A stretch of 64,000 nt of DNA from NCBI RefSeq assembly GCF_000612665.1, contig NZ_HG942051.1, positions 1 through 64,000 on the forward strand. The letters run 5' to 3'. The notes beneath the pieces were generated by a model. That model was not told where the DNA came from and did no database searches. It saw nothing but the letters and a program-made list of their open reading frames with translations. Below, one piece after another: positions 52,087 to 61,558 of this stretch. The first letter of the stretch is position 1; the number at the start of each line of letters is the position of its first letter. This stretch comes from Neobacillus dielmonensis. GTDB lineage: Bacteria > Bacillota > Bacilli > Bacillales > Cytobacillaceae. The position numbers and the translations under genes are program-made.

Positions 52087-52824
52087 TTATGCTTCTATTA
52101 ACTCTTCTTCTTGTTGTTTCTTCAGCTTTTTACGATACACAAATTTAGACAATGTAATACTAATCTCATAAAGAAGCAGCAGCGGAACCGTTACTATAAA
52201 ATCAGACATAAATTCTGGCGGCGTAATAACAACCGCAATAATCACTAAAACGAAATAGGCGTACTTGCGAATTTTCGCTAAAACAAAGGGGTTAATAATT
52301 CCAAGCGACGTTAAGAACATTACAACTGCCGGCAATTCAAATAAAACGCCAAATGGCAGACTCATGTTCAATATAAAGCGAAAATAGCGGTCAGCCGTGA
52401 AATTAGTCACAAACATGTCTCCGCCCATGTTCACCAAGAACTTTAAGACCATCGGGAAAATAATAAAATAACCAAATGAAAGTCCGATGATAAATAATAT
52501 GAATAAAGCTGGTATATAAGAAAGAGTGATCCTTCTTTCATTCGGTTTTAATGCTGGCTTTACAAACAACCATATTTCAATTGCAAGAACTGGAATGGTT
52601 CCAGCAATTGCGACTACAGTGGCAAGCATAAAATAAATCCAAATAATATCACTTGGTCCCAAGACCATTAATTTAACGTCCAAATCTCTTACAAACCACT
52701 TGTAGATATCATCAACATAAATAAATCCGACGATAAAAAAGATAACAAAGGCAATAGCAGTTATAATAATCCGTTTGCGCAATTCCTCAAGATGATCAAC
52801 TAATTGTAATTCTTTATCTTCCAT
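52087..52824 (-). CDS. tatC: Twin-arginine translocase subunit TatC
   Basis: 245 residues, six membrane segments. Signature LVDHLEELRKRI at the N-terminus, FVKPALKPNERR, and a conserved Glu in FELPAVV. Forms the signal-peptide receptor of the Tat system. It follows tatA by 114 bp, with a terminator in between. The DmsA-type enzyme at 12.9-15.3 kb is one possible client. Confidence 0.96.
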   Translation of the reverse strand: MEDKELQLVDHLEELRKRIIITAIAFVIFFIVGFIYVDDIYKWFVRDLDVKLMVLGPSDIIWIYFMLATVVAIAGTIPVLAIEIWLFVKPALKPNERRITLSYIPALFILFIIGLSFGYFIIFPMVLKFLVNMGGDMFVTNFTADRYFRFILNMSLPFGVLFELPAVVMFLTSLGIINPFVLAKIRKYAYFVLVIIAVVITPPEFMSDFIVTVPLLLLYEISITLSKFVYRKKLKKQQEEELIEA

Positions 52825-52910
52825 GTACTTCCCCTGCCAATTTCAGTGGTAAAAATTATATCAGTCTTAATCAGTTTTCACACTTAGTAATAGTTTTAAA
52901 TCCGAGAAGA

Positions 52911-52940
52911 AAAGGTGCAAGACTCGGAATCTTACACCTT
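52911..52940 (-). terminator. tatA terminator
   Basis: AAGGTGTAAGA/TCTTGCACCTT stem with a T-rich tail on the minus strand. Confidence 0.7.
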
Positions 52941-53133
52941 ATTTAGTCAATTTTTTCTTTTCTTCTTCGATGTCTCCCATAACATCATCTGTCAGTTCAC
53001 GGGTTGATTTTTTAAATTCCTTTAAGGTTTGTCCAAACGCCCGCCCAATTTCCGGCAATTTCTTTGGTCCAAAAATAATGAGAGCAAGAGTTAAAATCAA
53101 TATTAAACCTGGTATTCCAATGTTAGAAAACAT
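52939..53133 (-). CDS. tatA: Twin-arginine translocase subunit TatA
   Basis: 64 residues from the ATG at 53133, six bases after AAGGGGATG (an ATG at 53142 lies inside that site). One membrane segment ([15 protein letters not shown]), the [14 protein letters not shown] hinge, then an amphipathic helix and charged tail. Forms the pore of the Tat system together with the adjacent TatC. TATAAT before it (complement of 53174-53179) is a probable -10. Confidence 0.95.
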   Translation of the reverse strand: MFSNIGIPGLILILTLALIIFGPKKLPEIGRAFGQTLKEFKKSTRELTDDVMGDIEEEKKKLTK

Positions 53134-53361
53134 AATTAACATCCCCTTAATAATGGTTAATAAGCCTACTCCAATTATAGTATTGAAATAGTAATTTGGG
53201 ATAAGATTTCAAAATAATTCATAGTAAATTCACAATATCAAATTAAATAGGAGCAATTCGGTAATTTACTCTTTTATACAAGTTAGTAATCTCTATAACA
53301 ATTTAACAATAACTACTAGGTAAGTCAATGTCCATTTAGATAAATGAATTTTTAAAGTATT

Positions 53362-53390
53362 TTGACAACTGTTTTTTCCATGCATATAAT
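53362..53390 (+). promoter_or_regulatory. Full-consensus sigma-A promoter
   Basis: TTGACA, 17-bp spacer, TATAAT: both hexamers exact. It drives the 73-residue gene starting at 53447. It sits in the 313-bp gap between tatA and that gene, which otherwise holds only AT-rich sequence. Confidence 0.85.
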
Positions 53391-53446
53391 TAATTCTAAA
53401 GTAACATATACTAAATTGGAACCTTACATGGATAGGAAGTGATTGG

Positions 53447-53668
53447 ATGGAATTTTCACTCTTCAGTTTTGACGGTGCTCTACCAGTAGAAGTAACAGTT
53501 GATGAGGACAATGGCAGGTATACGATTCGTAAAAGCGACACCAGTGGAGAATTCTTTAATACTCCAAAAGAATTAATAGCCTGGATTAAGGCACATTTTC
53601 ATGAAGAAGAATTTTGCCATCCAGACGAATTCCGAATCATGCTGAAACAATTAGCAGAATATGAATGA
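53447..53668 (+). CDS. Small conserved acidic protein, unrecognised
   Basis: 73 residues, acidic (VTVDEDNGRYTIRKSDTSGEFFNTPKEL; EEEFCHPDEF). AGGAAGTGA precedes the ATG. The strong promoter suggests high expression. No family recognised. Confidence 0.68.
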   Translation: MEFSLFSFDGALPVEVTVDEDNGRYTIRKSDTSGEFFNTPKELIAWIKAHFHEEEFCHPDEFRIMLKQLAEYE

Positions 53669-53678
53669 TTAACAAAGG

Positions 53679-53711
53679 ATCATCAGCAGGTGTTTATTTC
53701 CTGCTGATGGA
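53679..53711 (+). terminator. Hairpin after the 73-residue gene
   Basis: CATCAGCAGG/CCTGCTGATG, 10-bp perfect stem, but no good T-run. Confidence 0.5.
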
Positions 53712-53734
53712 TATTAAGTCAGCATCAATGCTCG

Positions 53735-54226
53735 TTAATAAATTTTGCGCTCGTAAATTTTAAACTCATAGTCATATGGGTTTTTTTCATTTTTTATACC
53801 TTTTTGAGAGGAGATAAGTTCCCATTCACTTAATGTAAATAGGGGGAAGAAGGTATCCCCATCAAACGCTTCGTTAATGTATGTTATATAGAGACGGTCC
53901 ACATAAGGAAATGTTTCCTTGAATATTTCCGCCCCGCCAATCACAAAAACTTCCTCGCTGATTTTGCTACTATACTGAACGAATTCTTCTATAGAGGAGA
54001 AAACGGTGCATCCTTGACATTGAAAGTCCTGCTGTCGGGTAATAACGATATTTTCCCTGCCTGGAAGTACACGTCCAATAGATTGGTGGGTTTTCCTCCC
54101 CATCGCTATCGGGTGCCCCATCGTAACCCGCTTAAAGAACTTTAAATCTTCCGGAAGATGCCAAGGAAGCTGATTATCTTTGCCAATTACATTATTCTTG
54201 TCCATAGCTAAGATAAACGAAATCAT
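53735..54226 (-). CDS. dfrA: Dihydrofolate reductase
   Basis: 163 residues. NADPH-dependent reduction of dihydrofolate, needed after each thymidylate synthase turnover. [31 protein letters not shown] and GRKTHQSIG are typical. It overlaps thyA by 4 bp. Confidence 0.96.
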   Translation of the reverse strand: MISFILAMDKNNVIGKDNQLPWHLPEDLKFFKRVTMGHPIAMGRKTHQSIGRVLPGRENIVITRQQDFQCQGCTVFSSIEEFVQYSSKISEEVFVIGGAEIFKETFPYVDRLYITYINEAFDGDTFFPLFTLSEWELISSQKGIKNEKNPYDYEFKIYERKIY

Positions 54227-55017
54227 ACACTAACTACTCCCTTAATAGGTGGGTAAGGATTATAGTCTTCTAATGTAAAATCATCATAGGAAAAGGCAAA
54301 TAAATCGGTAACCTGAGGATTTAGTTTCATTTTTGGCAATGGCCTTGGCTCTCGTTCTAACTGCAGTTTCACATTATCTAAATGATTTTTATAAATATGA
54401 ACATCCCCAAAAGTATGGATAAATTCTCCAGGTTCCAGGTTGCATACTTGGGCAACCATCATCGTTAACAGTGCATATGATGCAATATTAAACGGAACTC
54501 CTAAAAACAAGTCCGCTGACCTCTGATATAATTGGCAGGACAGTTTTCCATCAGCCACATAGAATTGGAACATACAATGGCATGGAGGAAGGGCCATTTT
54601 ATCTATGTCAGCAACATTCCAAGCGTTGATCAATAATCTTCTTGAATTTGGGTTGTTTTTTATTTGGTCGACTAATTGACTTATCTGATCAACTGTTGTT
54701 CCATCTGCACCTGTCCATGACCGCCATTGGTGACCATAAACCGGTCCAAGCTCACCATTCTCATCGGCCCATTCATTCCAAATTCGAACTCCATTTTCCT
54801 GTAAGTACCGAACATTGGTATCCCCATTTAAAAACCATAGCAATTCATAAATAATTGATTTTAAATGCAGTTTTTTGGTTGTCAGGAGTGGAAAACCCTC
54901 TTGCAGGTCAAATCTCATCTGATACCCAAAAGTGCTGATTGTACCAGTACCCGTACGGTCATCTTTTATCACGCCATTTTCTAACACGTGCTTGCATAAA
55001 TCTAAATATTGCTTCAA
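54223..55017 (-). CDS. thyA: Thymidylate synthase
   Basis: 264 residues. Methylates dUMP with methylene-tetrahydrofolate. Catalytic Cys in [21 protein letters not shown] for phosphate. The short ThyA type (264 residues), as in B. subtilis ThyB. Operon with dfrA. Confidence 0.97.
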   Translation of the reverse strand: MKQYLDLCKHVLENGVIKDDRTGTGTISTFGYQMRFDLQEGFPLLTTKKLHLKSIIYELLWFLNGDTNVRYLQENGVRIWNEWADENGELGPVYGHQWRSWTGADGTTVDQISQLVDQIKNNPNSRRLLINAWNVADIDKMALPPCHCMFQFYVADGKLSCQLYQRSADLFLGVPFNIASYALLTMMVAQVCNLEPGEFIHTFGDVHIYKNHLDNVKLQLEREPRPLPKMKLNPQVTDLFAFSYDDFTLEDYNPYPPIKGVVSV

Positions 55018-55099
55018 GATACGACACTCCCTACACTATTCATATCTTCATATTTTAACACAGATTACGGTTTAAAAAGTATGATAAAATTACACTAAT

Positions 55100-55136
55100 A
55101 AAAAAGAGACTGAATTTCAGGTCAGTCTCTTTTTGT
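55100..55136. terminator. Bidirectional terminator
   Basis: AAAAAGAGACTGA/TCAGTCTCTTTTT stem. It lies after the terD gene on the minus strand and separates it from thyA. Confidence 0.85.
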
Positions 55137-55160
55137 AAAAAATACCTCTAAATCATCACA

Positions 55161-55739
55161 TTAAACTTGCAATCCAAAATTACGGCACAGTGCAGCCAGA
55201 CCGCCAGAAAAGCCACTGCCAACAGCATTAAATTTCCAATCTCCGTTATGACGGTATAGTTCACACACAACGACAGCTGTTTCAACAGAGAAATCTTCTC
55301 CTAAGTCAAATCTTAATATTTCTCGATTAGTCTCTTCGTCAACAACCCGAACAAAAGCATTGCTCACTTGACCAAAGTTTTGACTTCGTTGCTCAGCCTC
55401 ATGAATGGTAACTGCAATTGCAATTCGATGGACATGTGATGGAACCTTACTAAAATCAATTTTAATTTGCTCATCATCACCGTCCCCTTCCCCAGTACGG
55501 TTGTCACCTGTATGCTCTACTGCACCCGACGGATCGGTTAAATTATTGTAAAACACAAAATCAGAATCATTGATGACCCGACTATTGTCATCGGTTAAAA
55601 ATGCGGATGCATCTAAATCAAAATCATGGCCGCCTTGATAACGGTTGGTATCCCAGCCAAGTCCAACAATTACTTTCGTTAATCCTGGATTGGTTTTAGT
55701 CAGATCAATTCTTTGTCCTTTAGATAAATTGATGCCCAA
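55161..55739 (-). CDS. TerD family stress protein (YceD/YceE-like)
   Basis: 192 residues from a TTG at 55739, six bases after GAGGTG. One TerD domain: [28 protein letters not shown], calcium-binding acidic motifs ([25 protein letters not shown]). Last gene of the yceG-telA-terD-terD row. TerD proteins bind Ca2+ and support resistance to tellurite and other envelope stresses; their chemistry is not known. Confidence 0.92.
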   Translation of the reverse strand: MGINLSKGQRIDLTKTNPGLTKVIVGLGWDTNRYQGGHDFDLDASAFLTDDNSRVINDSDFVFYNNLTDPSGAVEHTGDNRTGEGDGDDEQIKIDFSKVPSHVHRIAIAVTIHEAEQRSQNFGQVSNAFVRVVDEETNREILRFDLGEDFSVETAVVVCELYRHNGDWKFNAVGSGFSGGLAALCRNFGLQV

Positions 55740-55791
55740 TAGAATCACCTCATTGCTTATAATTTACATAGGAAAGGTACATTTCTAGTTT

Positions 55792-56403
55792 TTAGCTATA
55801 GGAACGAACGACTTCACTTAGACCGGCTGCATTGGTCCCACTACCAATTGCTGCAAACTTCCATTCATTACCGTGGCGATAAATTTCTCCAGTCACAAGA
55901 CAGGTAAGCCCACTGTAATTATCCGTTAAATTATAATGAATTAATTCTTGGTTTGTTGATGGATTCACTACTCTGATAAACGCGTTGCGAATCATTCCAA
56001 AATGCTGTTTACGCTTAACGCAGTCATAAATATTGACCACGAAAACAAGTTTTTGAATATGTGACGGCACCCTGCTTAAGTCAATCATGATTTGCTCGTC
56101 ATCGCCGTCTCCGTCCCCTGTTAAATTATCTCCAGAGTGCTGGACACTTCCGTCATTACTTCTTAAATTACCGAAATAGATGACATCTTTGTTATTCCTC
56201 AGTTTATCATTTTCTCCCAGCATGATAACAGATGCGTCACAGTCAATGTTTGGTGCTCCGCCGCCGCCAAACAGTGAACCGAACAGCCCGCCGCCTCCGC
56301 CGCTTTGAACAGGATCCCAGCCTAGACCCACCATAATTTTTGTAAGACCCGGGTTACTTTTGGTCAAATCTACTCGCTGGCCTTTTTGTAAATTAATTGC
56401 CAC
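55792..56403 (-). CDS. TerD family stress protein (YceC-like)
   Basis: 203 residues from a GTG at 56403, with GGAG eight bases upstream; the frame extends to 56421. One TerD domain with a Gly-rich insert (SGGGGGLFGSLFGGGG) and acidic calcium motifs ([13 protein letters not shown]). A paralogue of the gene downstream, 53 bp away. Confidence 0.91.
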   Translation of the reverse strand: MAINLQKGQRVDLTKSNPGLTKIMVGLGWDPVQSGGGGGLFGSLFGGGGAPNIDCDASVIMLGENDKLRNNKDVIYFGNLRSNDGSVQHSGDNLTGDGDGDDEQIMIDLSRVPSHIQKLVFVVNIYDCVKRKQHFGMIRNAFIRVVNPSTNQELIHYNLTDNYSGLTCLVTGEIYRHGNEWKFAAIGSGTNAAGLSEVVRSYS

Positions 56404-56435
56404 TTCTATCACTCCATCCAAAAGTTTGTCTATTT

Positions 56436-57539
56436 TTATTGCTGCTTCAATTTTTTAAAATTGTCTTGAAGCTGTTCTAACCGTTTTGTTCCCTCTTCGC
56501 GCAAGCGCCTGTTTTCATCTTCAATTGCCTTCGTTTCCTGCATTCCCTTGATGATGATGTTCCAGGATTCCTCAATGGTTTCAATTTTGATGCTCGGCCC
56601 GCCGGCGAGTCTAGCAATATCTGCACTTTGCTGTGAAATATTTTGAGCATTCCGCAGCAGCATTTCATTGGTTCTGCGGTCCAATTCACTCATGGAATCT
56701 GCCACCAGCTTTTGCCGTTTAGCTGCTACCGCTTGGATTAAACCATTTTTAAAAATCGGAATCGTAGTGACAAAAGCCGAATTGATTTTTCCAATCAATT
56801 TTGTATTTCCACGTTGAAGCATCCGAATTTGCGGAGCAGTTTGCAGTGCAACCATTTTAGCCATTTCCAAATCATAGATACGCTGTTCTAATAGCTCTAT
56901 TGCATTTTTTAACGAATCAAGCTGCATCGAGGCAAGCTGGTCACCGGAAGCCGCTTTTGCTTCCAACTGTGGAAGCTGATTGTTTTTTAAGTCTTCTACT
57001 TTTAATTCACCCGCAACAATATACTTTTCGAGGGCCATATAAAACTGATAGTTCTGCTCATACATTCCTTCAAGCATACTAGTTGCATCAACCATTTCCT
57101 GACGGTACTTTGAAATTTCTACATAGACTTTGTCAATTTCGGAACCCATGGTTTGATATTTGCCAAATATTTTTTCAATCATTTTTTCGCCTTTTTTGAA
57201 AAGCTTGCCAAATAAACCACCTGAGGACTTTTGGAAATCTTTTGGATCGAATTTATCCATAATTCGGCCAAGCTGTTTTAACAGTTCACCGGAATCCTCT
57301 ACCTTTGTGGTTCTCATGTTAGCTAAAATTTGGTCAGAGAATCGTGAAACTTGTACAGCTGGCTCTTTGCCAAACTCTAAAACTTGAATTTGGTCACGTT
57401 CATCAATGGAGCGTGCCAGATTTTGAATTTCAGGTTCTTTGCGGAGAGCAAGCTTGATGTCAGAAACTTTGGCCTCATTCAACAGGTCCTCTGTTGGCGC
57501 TGGTGTAAAATTACTGGATGGATTAGGTGATAAATTCAC
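56436..57539 (-). CDS. telA: Toxic anion resistance protein TelA/YceH
   Basis: 367 residues, long helical and coiled-coil stretches (e.g. 150-350). TelA signature around ESWNIIIKGMQETKAIEDENRRLREEG near the C-terminus and IPIFKNGLIQAVAAKRQ. Confers resistance to tellurite and cell-wall-active agents; probably acts at the membrane with TerD. It lies 32 bp before the TerD gene and 3 bp after yceG. Confidence 0.93.
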   Translation of the reverse strand: MNLSPNPSSNFTPAPTEDLLNEAKVSDIKLALRKEPEIQNLARSIDERDQIQVLEFGKEPAVQVSRFSDQILANMRTTKVEDSGELLKQLGRIMDKFDPKDFQKSSGGLFGKLFKKGEKMIEKIFGKYQTMGSEIDKVYVEISKYRQEMVDATSMLEGMYEQNYQFYMALEKYIVAGELKVEDLKNNQLPQLEAKAASGDQLASMQLDSLKNAIELLEQRIYDLEMAKMVALQTAPQIRMLQRGNTKLIGKINSAFVTTIPIFKNGLIQAVAAKRQKLVADSMSELDRRTNEMLLRNAQNISQQSADIARLAGGPSIKIETIEESWNIIIKGMQETKAIEDENRRLREEGTKRLEQLQDNFKKLKQQ

Positions 57540-57542
57540 TGG

Positions 57543-59186
57543 TTAATCTCCCCTTAAATTTTTTAAAATACCTTGGAAAAGCCCCTTTTTAAAAATGGAA
57601 TGGGACGGCTCTTTATAAGCTAGATCAAAAACTACATCCTCAAGCCAATGGATATCGAAAATTCCAGGAGCTATATATGTTTCAATGTCATTGTGACCCG
57701 TTGGATTGTAAAGAATGATATCAATACCAAATTGATTGAGCAAAAGCATCATAGCGGCATCGGACCTTGACAGCCTTCCGGTCAATTCATTATTGAATAC
57801 GATTAGTTTGGGTACTTGCTGTGAATAATCAAAGCGTTCCAACATTTGAATGATGCTTTTTGGCAAAAACATGGACTGAGTAAACAGGAAGATTTTCACT
57901 TCCTCTAAGCTTTCCATTGGCAATGGGTTGATCTCCGGCTTATCACAGATGTTTCTAACCGCATTGGCGATACCTTTTTGTAAACCTGCTGGCAAAAATG
58001 AATAAGGCCAATAATGCGATTTCATGATAGTAGCGGGATCGATCACCCCATCTTTAGCCAAAGCGTTTCGATAATGAAAACGAAAATCACTTGAACTTGG
58101 AACAGTGAAAGGAAGCTGGCGTATTAGCAAGCTGTTTTCTAACTCGACCAGGGAATGAAGACGTTCCCAGTACTCTTTTCTATTTTTACTGACACCTTGA
58201 ATTTTAGCGAAAATTGATGGTATTTTCACCTCACCGTTTTTCACCTCAAATTCCGGACGAATCATAGCCATTTCTTTAGTAAGGATAAATAGTTCATCGT
58301 ATGTTGTCCTCAGTGTAAGTGACGACGGAGTATACTCTCTTAACTGCCAAGGCTTGTATAGTCCAGACCCTTCCTGATTGAGTATTGATTCAATTTCTCT
58401 GGAAGCTCTGTACGCTACGGTAGTTTTCCTGCTTCGCCTTTCGGTTGGAAAAGGTTCAGGGGGCTCCTGATTAGGATATTGATGCTTAAAAATGGGGTCT
58501 GTGATAAAACCATCCAATATATCCCGGCCTTCAGGATGAAATATAACCATGTCACAGCCAAGCGAAATTAAATAAAATAAAAAGTATTGATGGCTTTTTT
58601 TAAAGTCACCGTACCACATAAACCGAGGCATTTCCTTTTGCGGATCAGCTGTTTCGAGCGCTGGCTGCAAATGATTAAACGACCACTTTATGATATCGAC
58701 CAATATCCGCCTAAGCTCATGATTTTTTAATCCATCCTGTTCAAGCCGAGTAAACAGTTCAAGCGTTTCAATCATCGCTTCTCGTATTTTGCGATGAATA
58801 ACAGGGACATTGGATTTTATTAGAAGCTGTTCACCATCGAGAAAAGCTGTAAAACGATTAACCGACAGCTTTTGCTCTTGGCTGATGTTCAAAATTTTCT
58901 GTACAGCTTGGAAACGGTTGTTATCAATTGTTTTATCAAGAGAATCTTCACTCAATAGGTAGAGACGAAATTCTCTGGAAGTTACATAGTCATACAAATG
59001 ATTATAATAATCGTCAGTATCAATTGGAATCCCAAGGAATTCCCCTACTACTTGACCAATTTGAATAGTCCCATTTTCGAATAAATAATTTGGCCTTTCT
59101 GACAACGGCTTTTTTAATATACTCAGCCAATTTTCATATGAAAGGGATACAGGATGGATGTTTAATTGTTGTATAAGTGGATACAT
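57543..59186 (-). CDS. yceG: YceG family protein
   Basis: 547 residues (B. subtilis YceG about 537). No signal peptide. The family always accompanies TerD/TelA; a nucleotide or ligand-binding role has been proposed. Two conserved parts can be seen (DMVIFHPEGRDILD; DIILYNPTGHNDIETYI), which look alike and might be internal repeats. First gene of the sigma-W-type operon. Confidence 0.88.
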   Translation of the reverse strand: MYPLIQQLNIHPVSLSYENWLSILKKPLSERPNYLFENGTIQIGQVVGEFLGIPIDTDDYYNHLYDYVTSREFRLYLLSEDSLDKTIDNNRFQAVQKILNISQEQKLSVNRFTAFLDGEQLLIKSNVPVIHRKIREAMIETLELFTRLEQDGLKNHELRRILVDIIKWSFNHLQPALETADPQKEMPRFMWYGDFKKSHQYFLFYLISLGCDMVIFHPEGRDILDGFITDPIFKHQYPNQEPPEPFPTERRSRKTTVAYRASREIESILNQEGSGLYKPWQLREYTPSSLTLRTTYDELFILTKEMAMIRPEFEVKNGEVKIPSIFAKIQGVSKNRKEYWERLHSLVELENSLLIRQLPFTVPSSSDFRFHYRNALAKDGVIDPATIMKSHYWPYSFLPAGLQKGIANAVRNICDKPEINPLPMESLEEVKIFLFTQSMFLPKSIIQMLERFDYSQQVPKLIVFNNELTGRLSRSDAAMMLLLNQFGIDIILYNPTGHNDIETYIAPGIFDIHWLEDVVFDLAYKEPSHSIFKKGLFQGILKNLRGD

Positions 59187-59306
59187 TTAAAATCCCTTCC
59201 TCTATAAGCAAAACTCATTCCTATAAGTCAGCAAATCGCAAATTGCAAATTATGTAAGGCTTTTACCTTTCTATCTTAACATAGTTGATAAAATGGTTCA
59301 TTTGTT

Positions 59307-59333
59307 TATACGAAAACAGGTTGAAAAAGTTTC
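59307..59333 (-). promoter_or_regulatory. Sigma-W-type ECF promoter for yceG-telA-terD-terD
   Basis: GAAAC (complement of 59329-59333), exactly 16 bp, CGTATA (complement of 59307-59312), a near-perfect sigma-W match. The start point would lie about 115 bp before yceG. The B. subtilis yce genes are also ECF-controlled. Confidence 0.82.
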
Positions 59334-59397
59334 TGCTTTTCACCATTTTTCCTGTCCCTACATATATTTGAATACGATACTAAAGTAGGTGACTTCA

Positions 59398-59643
59398 ATG
59401 AGATTTCTTTATAAACGTCCCAAGATGGACCTCGTATCTGAGGAACTGATTACCGTGATGCAAGTGATGTCATCGGATGTGTTTATCTATTTAGATTTAT
59501 TTGTCTTCAGTCTAATTTTCACCCTGCTTCTCTCACCAGCCCTGGCATCTGTCAGTCATATGATCTTATTTCTCGTAGTTTGCTATTGTTTACTTGCCTC
59601 TATTTATTACTTTATCGTTAGCCGAATGCTCGAGGGTCATTAG
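59398..59643 (+). CDS. Small two-pass membrane protein
   Basis: 81 residues from the ATG at 59398, five bases after TAGGTGA (a GTG at 59389 lies within that site). Two hydrophobic helices (DLFVFSLIFTLLLSPALA; MILFLVVCYCLLASIYYFIV) with a basic N-terminus. It is divergent from yceG and ends 4 bp inside the HAD gene, which runs the other way, so it splits the ter locus. Unrecognised. Confidence 0.65.
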   Translation: MRFLYKRPKMDLVSEELITVMQVMSSDVFIYLDLFVFSLIFTLLLSPALASVSHMILFLVVCYCLLASIYYFIVSRMLEGH

Positions 59644-60440
59644 ATAGCCAAGGGGATTAACCTTAAAAATTGCTGAATAATTTCTTCCCCTGCCTTGACC
59701 CCAGTTTGACTGGTAACAGTCAGGCCTGTGTTTACGGATTCCTTTACAAGCTCCCCATGTTTCGGAACAAAACCGAGCTTACAAAGCGTTAAAAAGTCCA
59801 AGTCAAGGCGGGAATCTCCAGCCCCAGCAGCTACTTTTTGTCCTTCCAGCTTACAAATGAATTCAAGTGCTGCCCCTTTACTGATTGCTTTGGGGATGAA
59901 ATAAAGTTTTCTGCCTTGAAGGGATATCCGCCAACCGCTTGCTTCTGCTGCTAAAGATATTTCTTTAATCAAGGATTCTGGAAGCACATCGTACAAAATG
60001 GAATATAAGAATAAATCCTCTGCTTGCTTCCACTCACCATTCCATTCTAACCCACTGCGCTTAATCTCCGAGAGAAATTCAGCCGGGGATAAAGATTGCT
60101 CTTCAAGATTTTGAGAAATATAGTTTGTCCATTCTTCCAAAGGTCTTCCGTTCTGTATAATGCGTGCTCCATTTGAGGTAATCGCGTATTTTATAGGAAT
60201 ATCTTGGCCGAAGATGAAAACTCGATTGAATTGTTCCGTAGTTCTTGTTGTAACAGGTATAAATAGACTGTTATGCGCAAGCTCTCTTAATGCCGAAAAG
60301 GCGTTCTCAGTCATATAGGCAACCCAACGGCTGCCTTTTTTTTCTACTGGTTTAAGGTTGTCTATTTCACTTGAACCAAGGATATTAATGGCACGATTTG
60401 AATAAATCAGGGTACGGTCCAGGTCAGATGCAAATATCAT
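59640..60440 (-). CDS. HAD-family phosphatase of the Ter biosynthetic module
   Basis: 266 residues. HAD motif I DLDRTLIYS, Thr in PVTTRT, Lys in SKGAALEF, and the acidic motif AGAGDSRLDLDF. A Cof-like cap is likely. It overlaps the PELOTA/PRTase gene by 4 bp. In the Ter-linked module described by comparative genomics, it would dephosphorylate a nucleoside-like intermediate. Confidence 0.88.
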   Translation of the reverse strand: MIFASDLDRTLIYSNRAINILGSSEIDNLKPVEKKGSRWVAYMTENAFSALRELAHNSLFIPVTTRTTEQFNRVFIFGQDIPIKYAITSNGARIIQNGRPLEEWTNYISQNLEEQSLSPAEFLSEIKRSGLEWNGEWKQAEDLFLYSILYDVLPESLIKEISLAAEASGWRISLQGRKLYFIPKAISKGAALEFICKLEGQKVAAGAGDSRLDLDFLTLCKLGFVPKHGELVKESVNTGLTVTSQTGVKAGEEIIQQFLRLIPLAI

Positions 60441-61558
60441 TTCTTAGACCCCTTAACTGTTTTAATGATTCCACAACAGAGATAGCTTAGGTCAGCATAC
60501 TCCACTACTTCCACATTCTTCTCTTCTGCCAGCAGGAGAATGTGTTTTACATATGGGCTTGTTTTGTCTCGCATTAAAATCTTCCATGGCACCCTTCTTA
60601 GTAAAACTCTCGTTGTTTCGCCTACTCCCGGTTTAATAAAGTGAGTACTTTCAACTGAAAATTCCGCTTGGATTTTTTTTACTTCCTCCATGCCTAAAAA
60701 TACAGCGCCTATTTCATCAACTTGTTTTTCTGCCGCAATCTTTTGTGCCTGATTCGCTATGGTTGGGAATTCGCCTTCAATGATATTAATATATTGATTG
60801 GAAACATCTTCGTCAGCAAGTTCTCTATAAAACTTTGCACCGTGAAAATCATCCTTACCAATATAAAGGTCGTTTAAAACAGTACGGCTTACAAGGCCAG
60901 AGACAGTTGAATTTAAGCACGCACTAGGTATTAGAAAGTCTTCTCTAGTACCATACAGAGTGGTGCAGTATCCAGGGTCCGCAATAACGGCTACCGTATC
61001 GTCCATTCTAACTCCATATTTCCGCTCATAATCCGCACATGCCTTTGTTAACTCTATTGAGATTGCTCCTTTTCCGGTCCATCCATCTATAAATTGAATG
61101 TTCCCATTTGGATGAGCCTTCCGTATATAATGAATGGCGTTTTCGTCAATGCCACGATCCCGAATAATCGAGACACTGTAGTGTGGCAAAGAAATGTTAA
61201 AGCGGTCCTTTATGTACCTTTTTATTAATATACCTGCCGGTGTGCCTGCACGAGCTAAGGACACAAGAACGGTTTGTTCACCCTTCAGTTGATAAATTTG
61301 CTCTGAAACAATGCCAATGCATAAAGCCACCTTCTGTTTATATTCGTGTAATGCTTTCCAAAACAGATCCACATAGTGTTGGGGAGGCTGATACTCGATA
61401 GGCAATGACTCACTGTAGTGTCCTCCTGTTTGCATTTTCCATTCCCTGTTATCGGTTGTATCTTCAAGCTGAACATGGCTTAAATCTTTTAACAGAAATA
61501 GCACGTCCTCCTCAGAATAAGAACCCATTTTAGCAGGTTTATTCATTAACTCCTGCAT
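60437..61558 (-). CDS. PRTase-PELOTA protein (annotated elsewhere as StiP family)
   Basis: 373 residues. A phosphoribosyltransferase-like N-terminal part (VSLARAGTPAGILIKRYI; FIDGWTGKGAISIEL) and a C-terminal PELOTA-like RNA-binding domain (THFIKPGVGETTRVLLRRVPWKI). It is the best-known marker of the Ter biosynthetic module. The name cysteine protease StiP is used in some annotations, but I see no protease motif. Overlaps both neighbours. Confidence 0.87.
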   Translation of the reverse strand: MQELMNKPAKMGSYSEEDVLFLLKDLSHVQLEDTTDNREWKMQTGGHYSESLPIEYQPPQHYVDLFWKALHEYKQKVALCIGIVSEQIYQLKGEQTVLVSLARAGTPAGILIKRYIKDRFNISLPHYSVSIIRDRGIDENAIHYIRKAHPNGNIQFIDGWTGKGAISIELTKACADYERKYGVRMDDTVAVIADPGYCTTLYGTREDFLIPSACLNSTVSGLVSRTVLNDLYIGKDDFHGAKFYRELADEDVSNQYINIIEGEFPTIANQAQKIAAEKQVDEIGAVFLGMEEVKKIQAEFSVESTHFIKPGVGETTRVLLRRVPWKILMRDKTSPYVKHILLLAEEKNVEVVEYADLSYLCCGIIKTVKGSKK

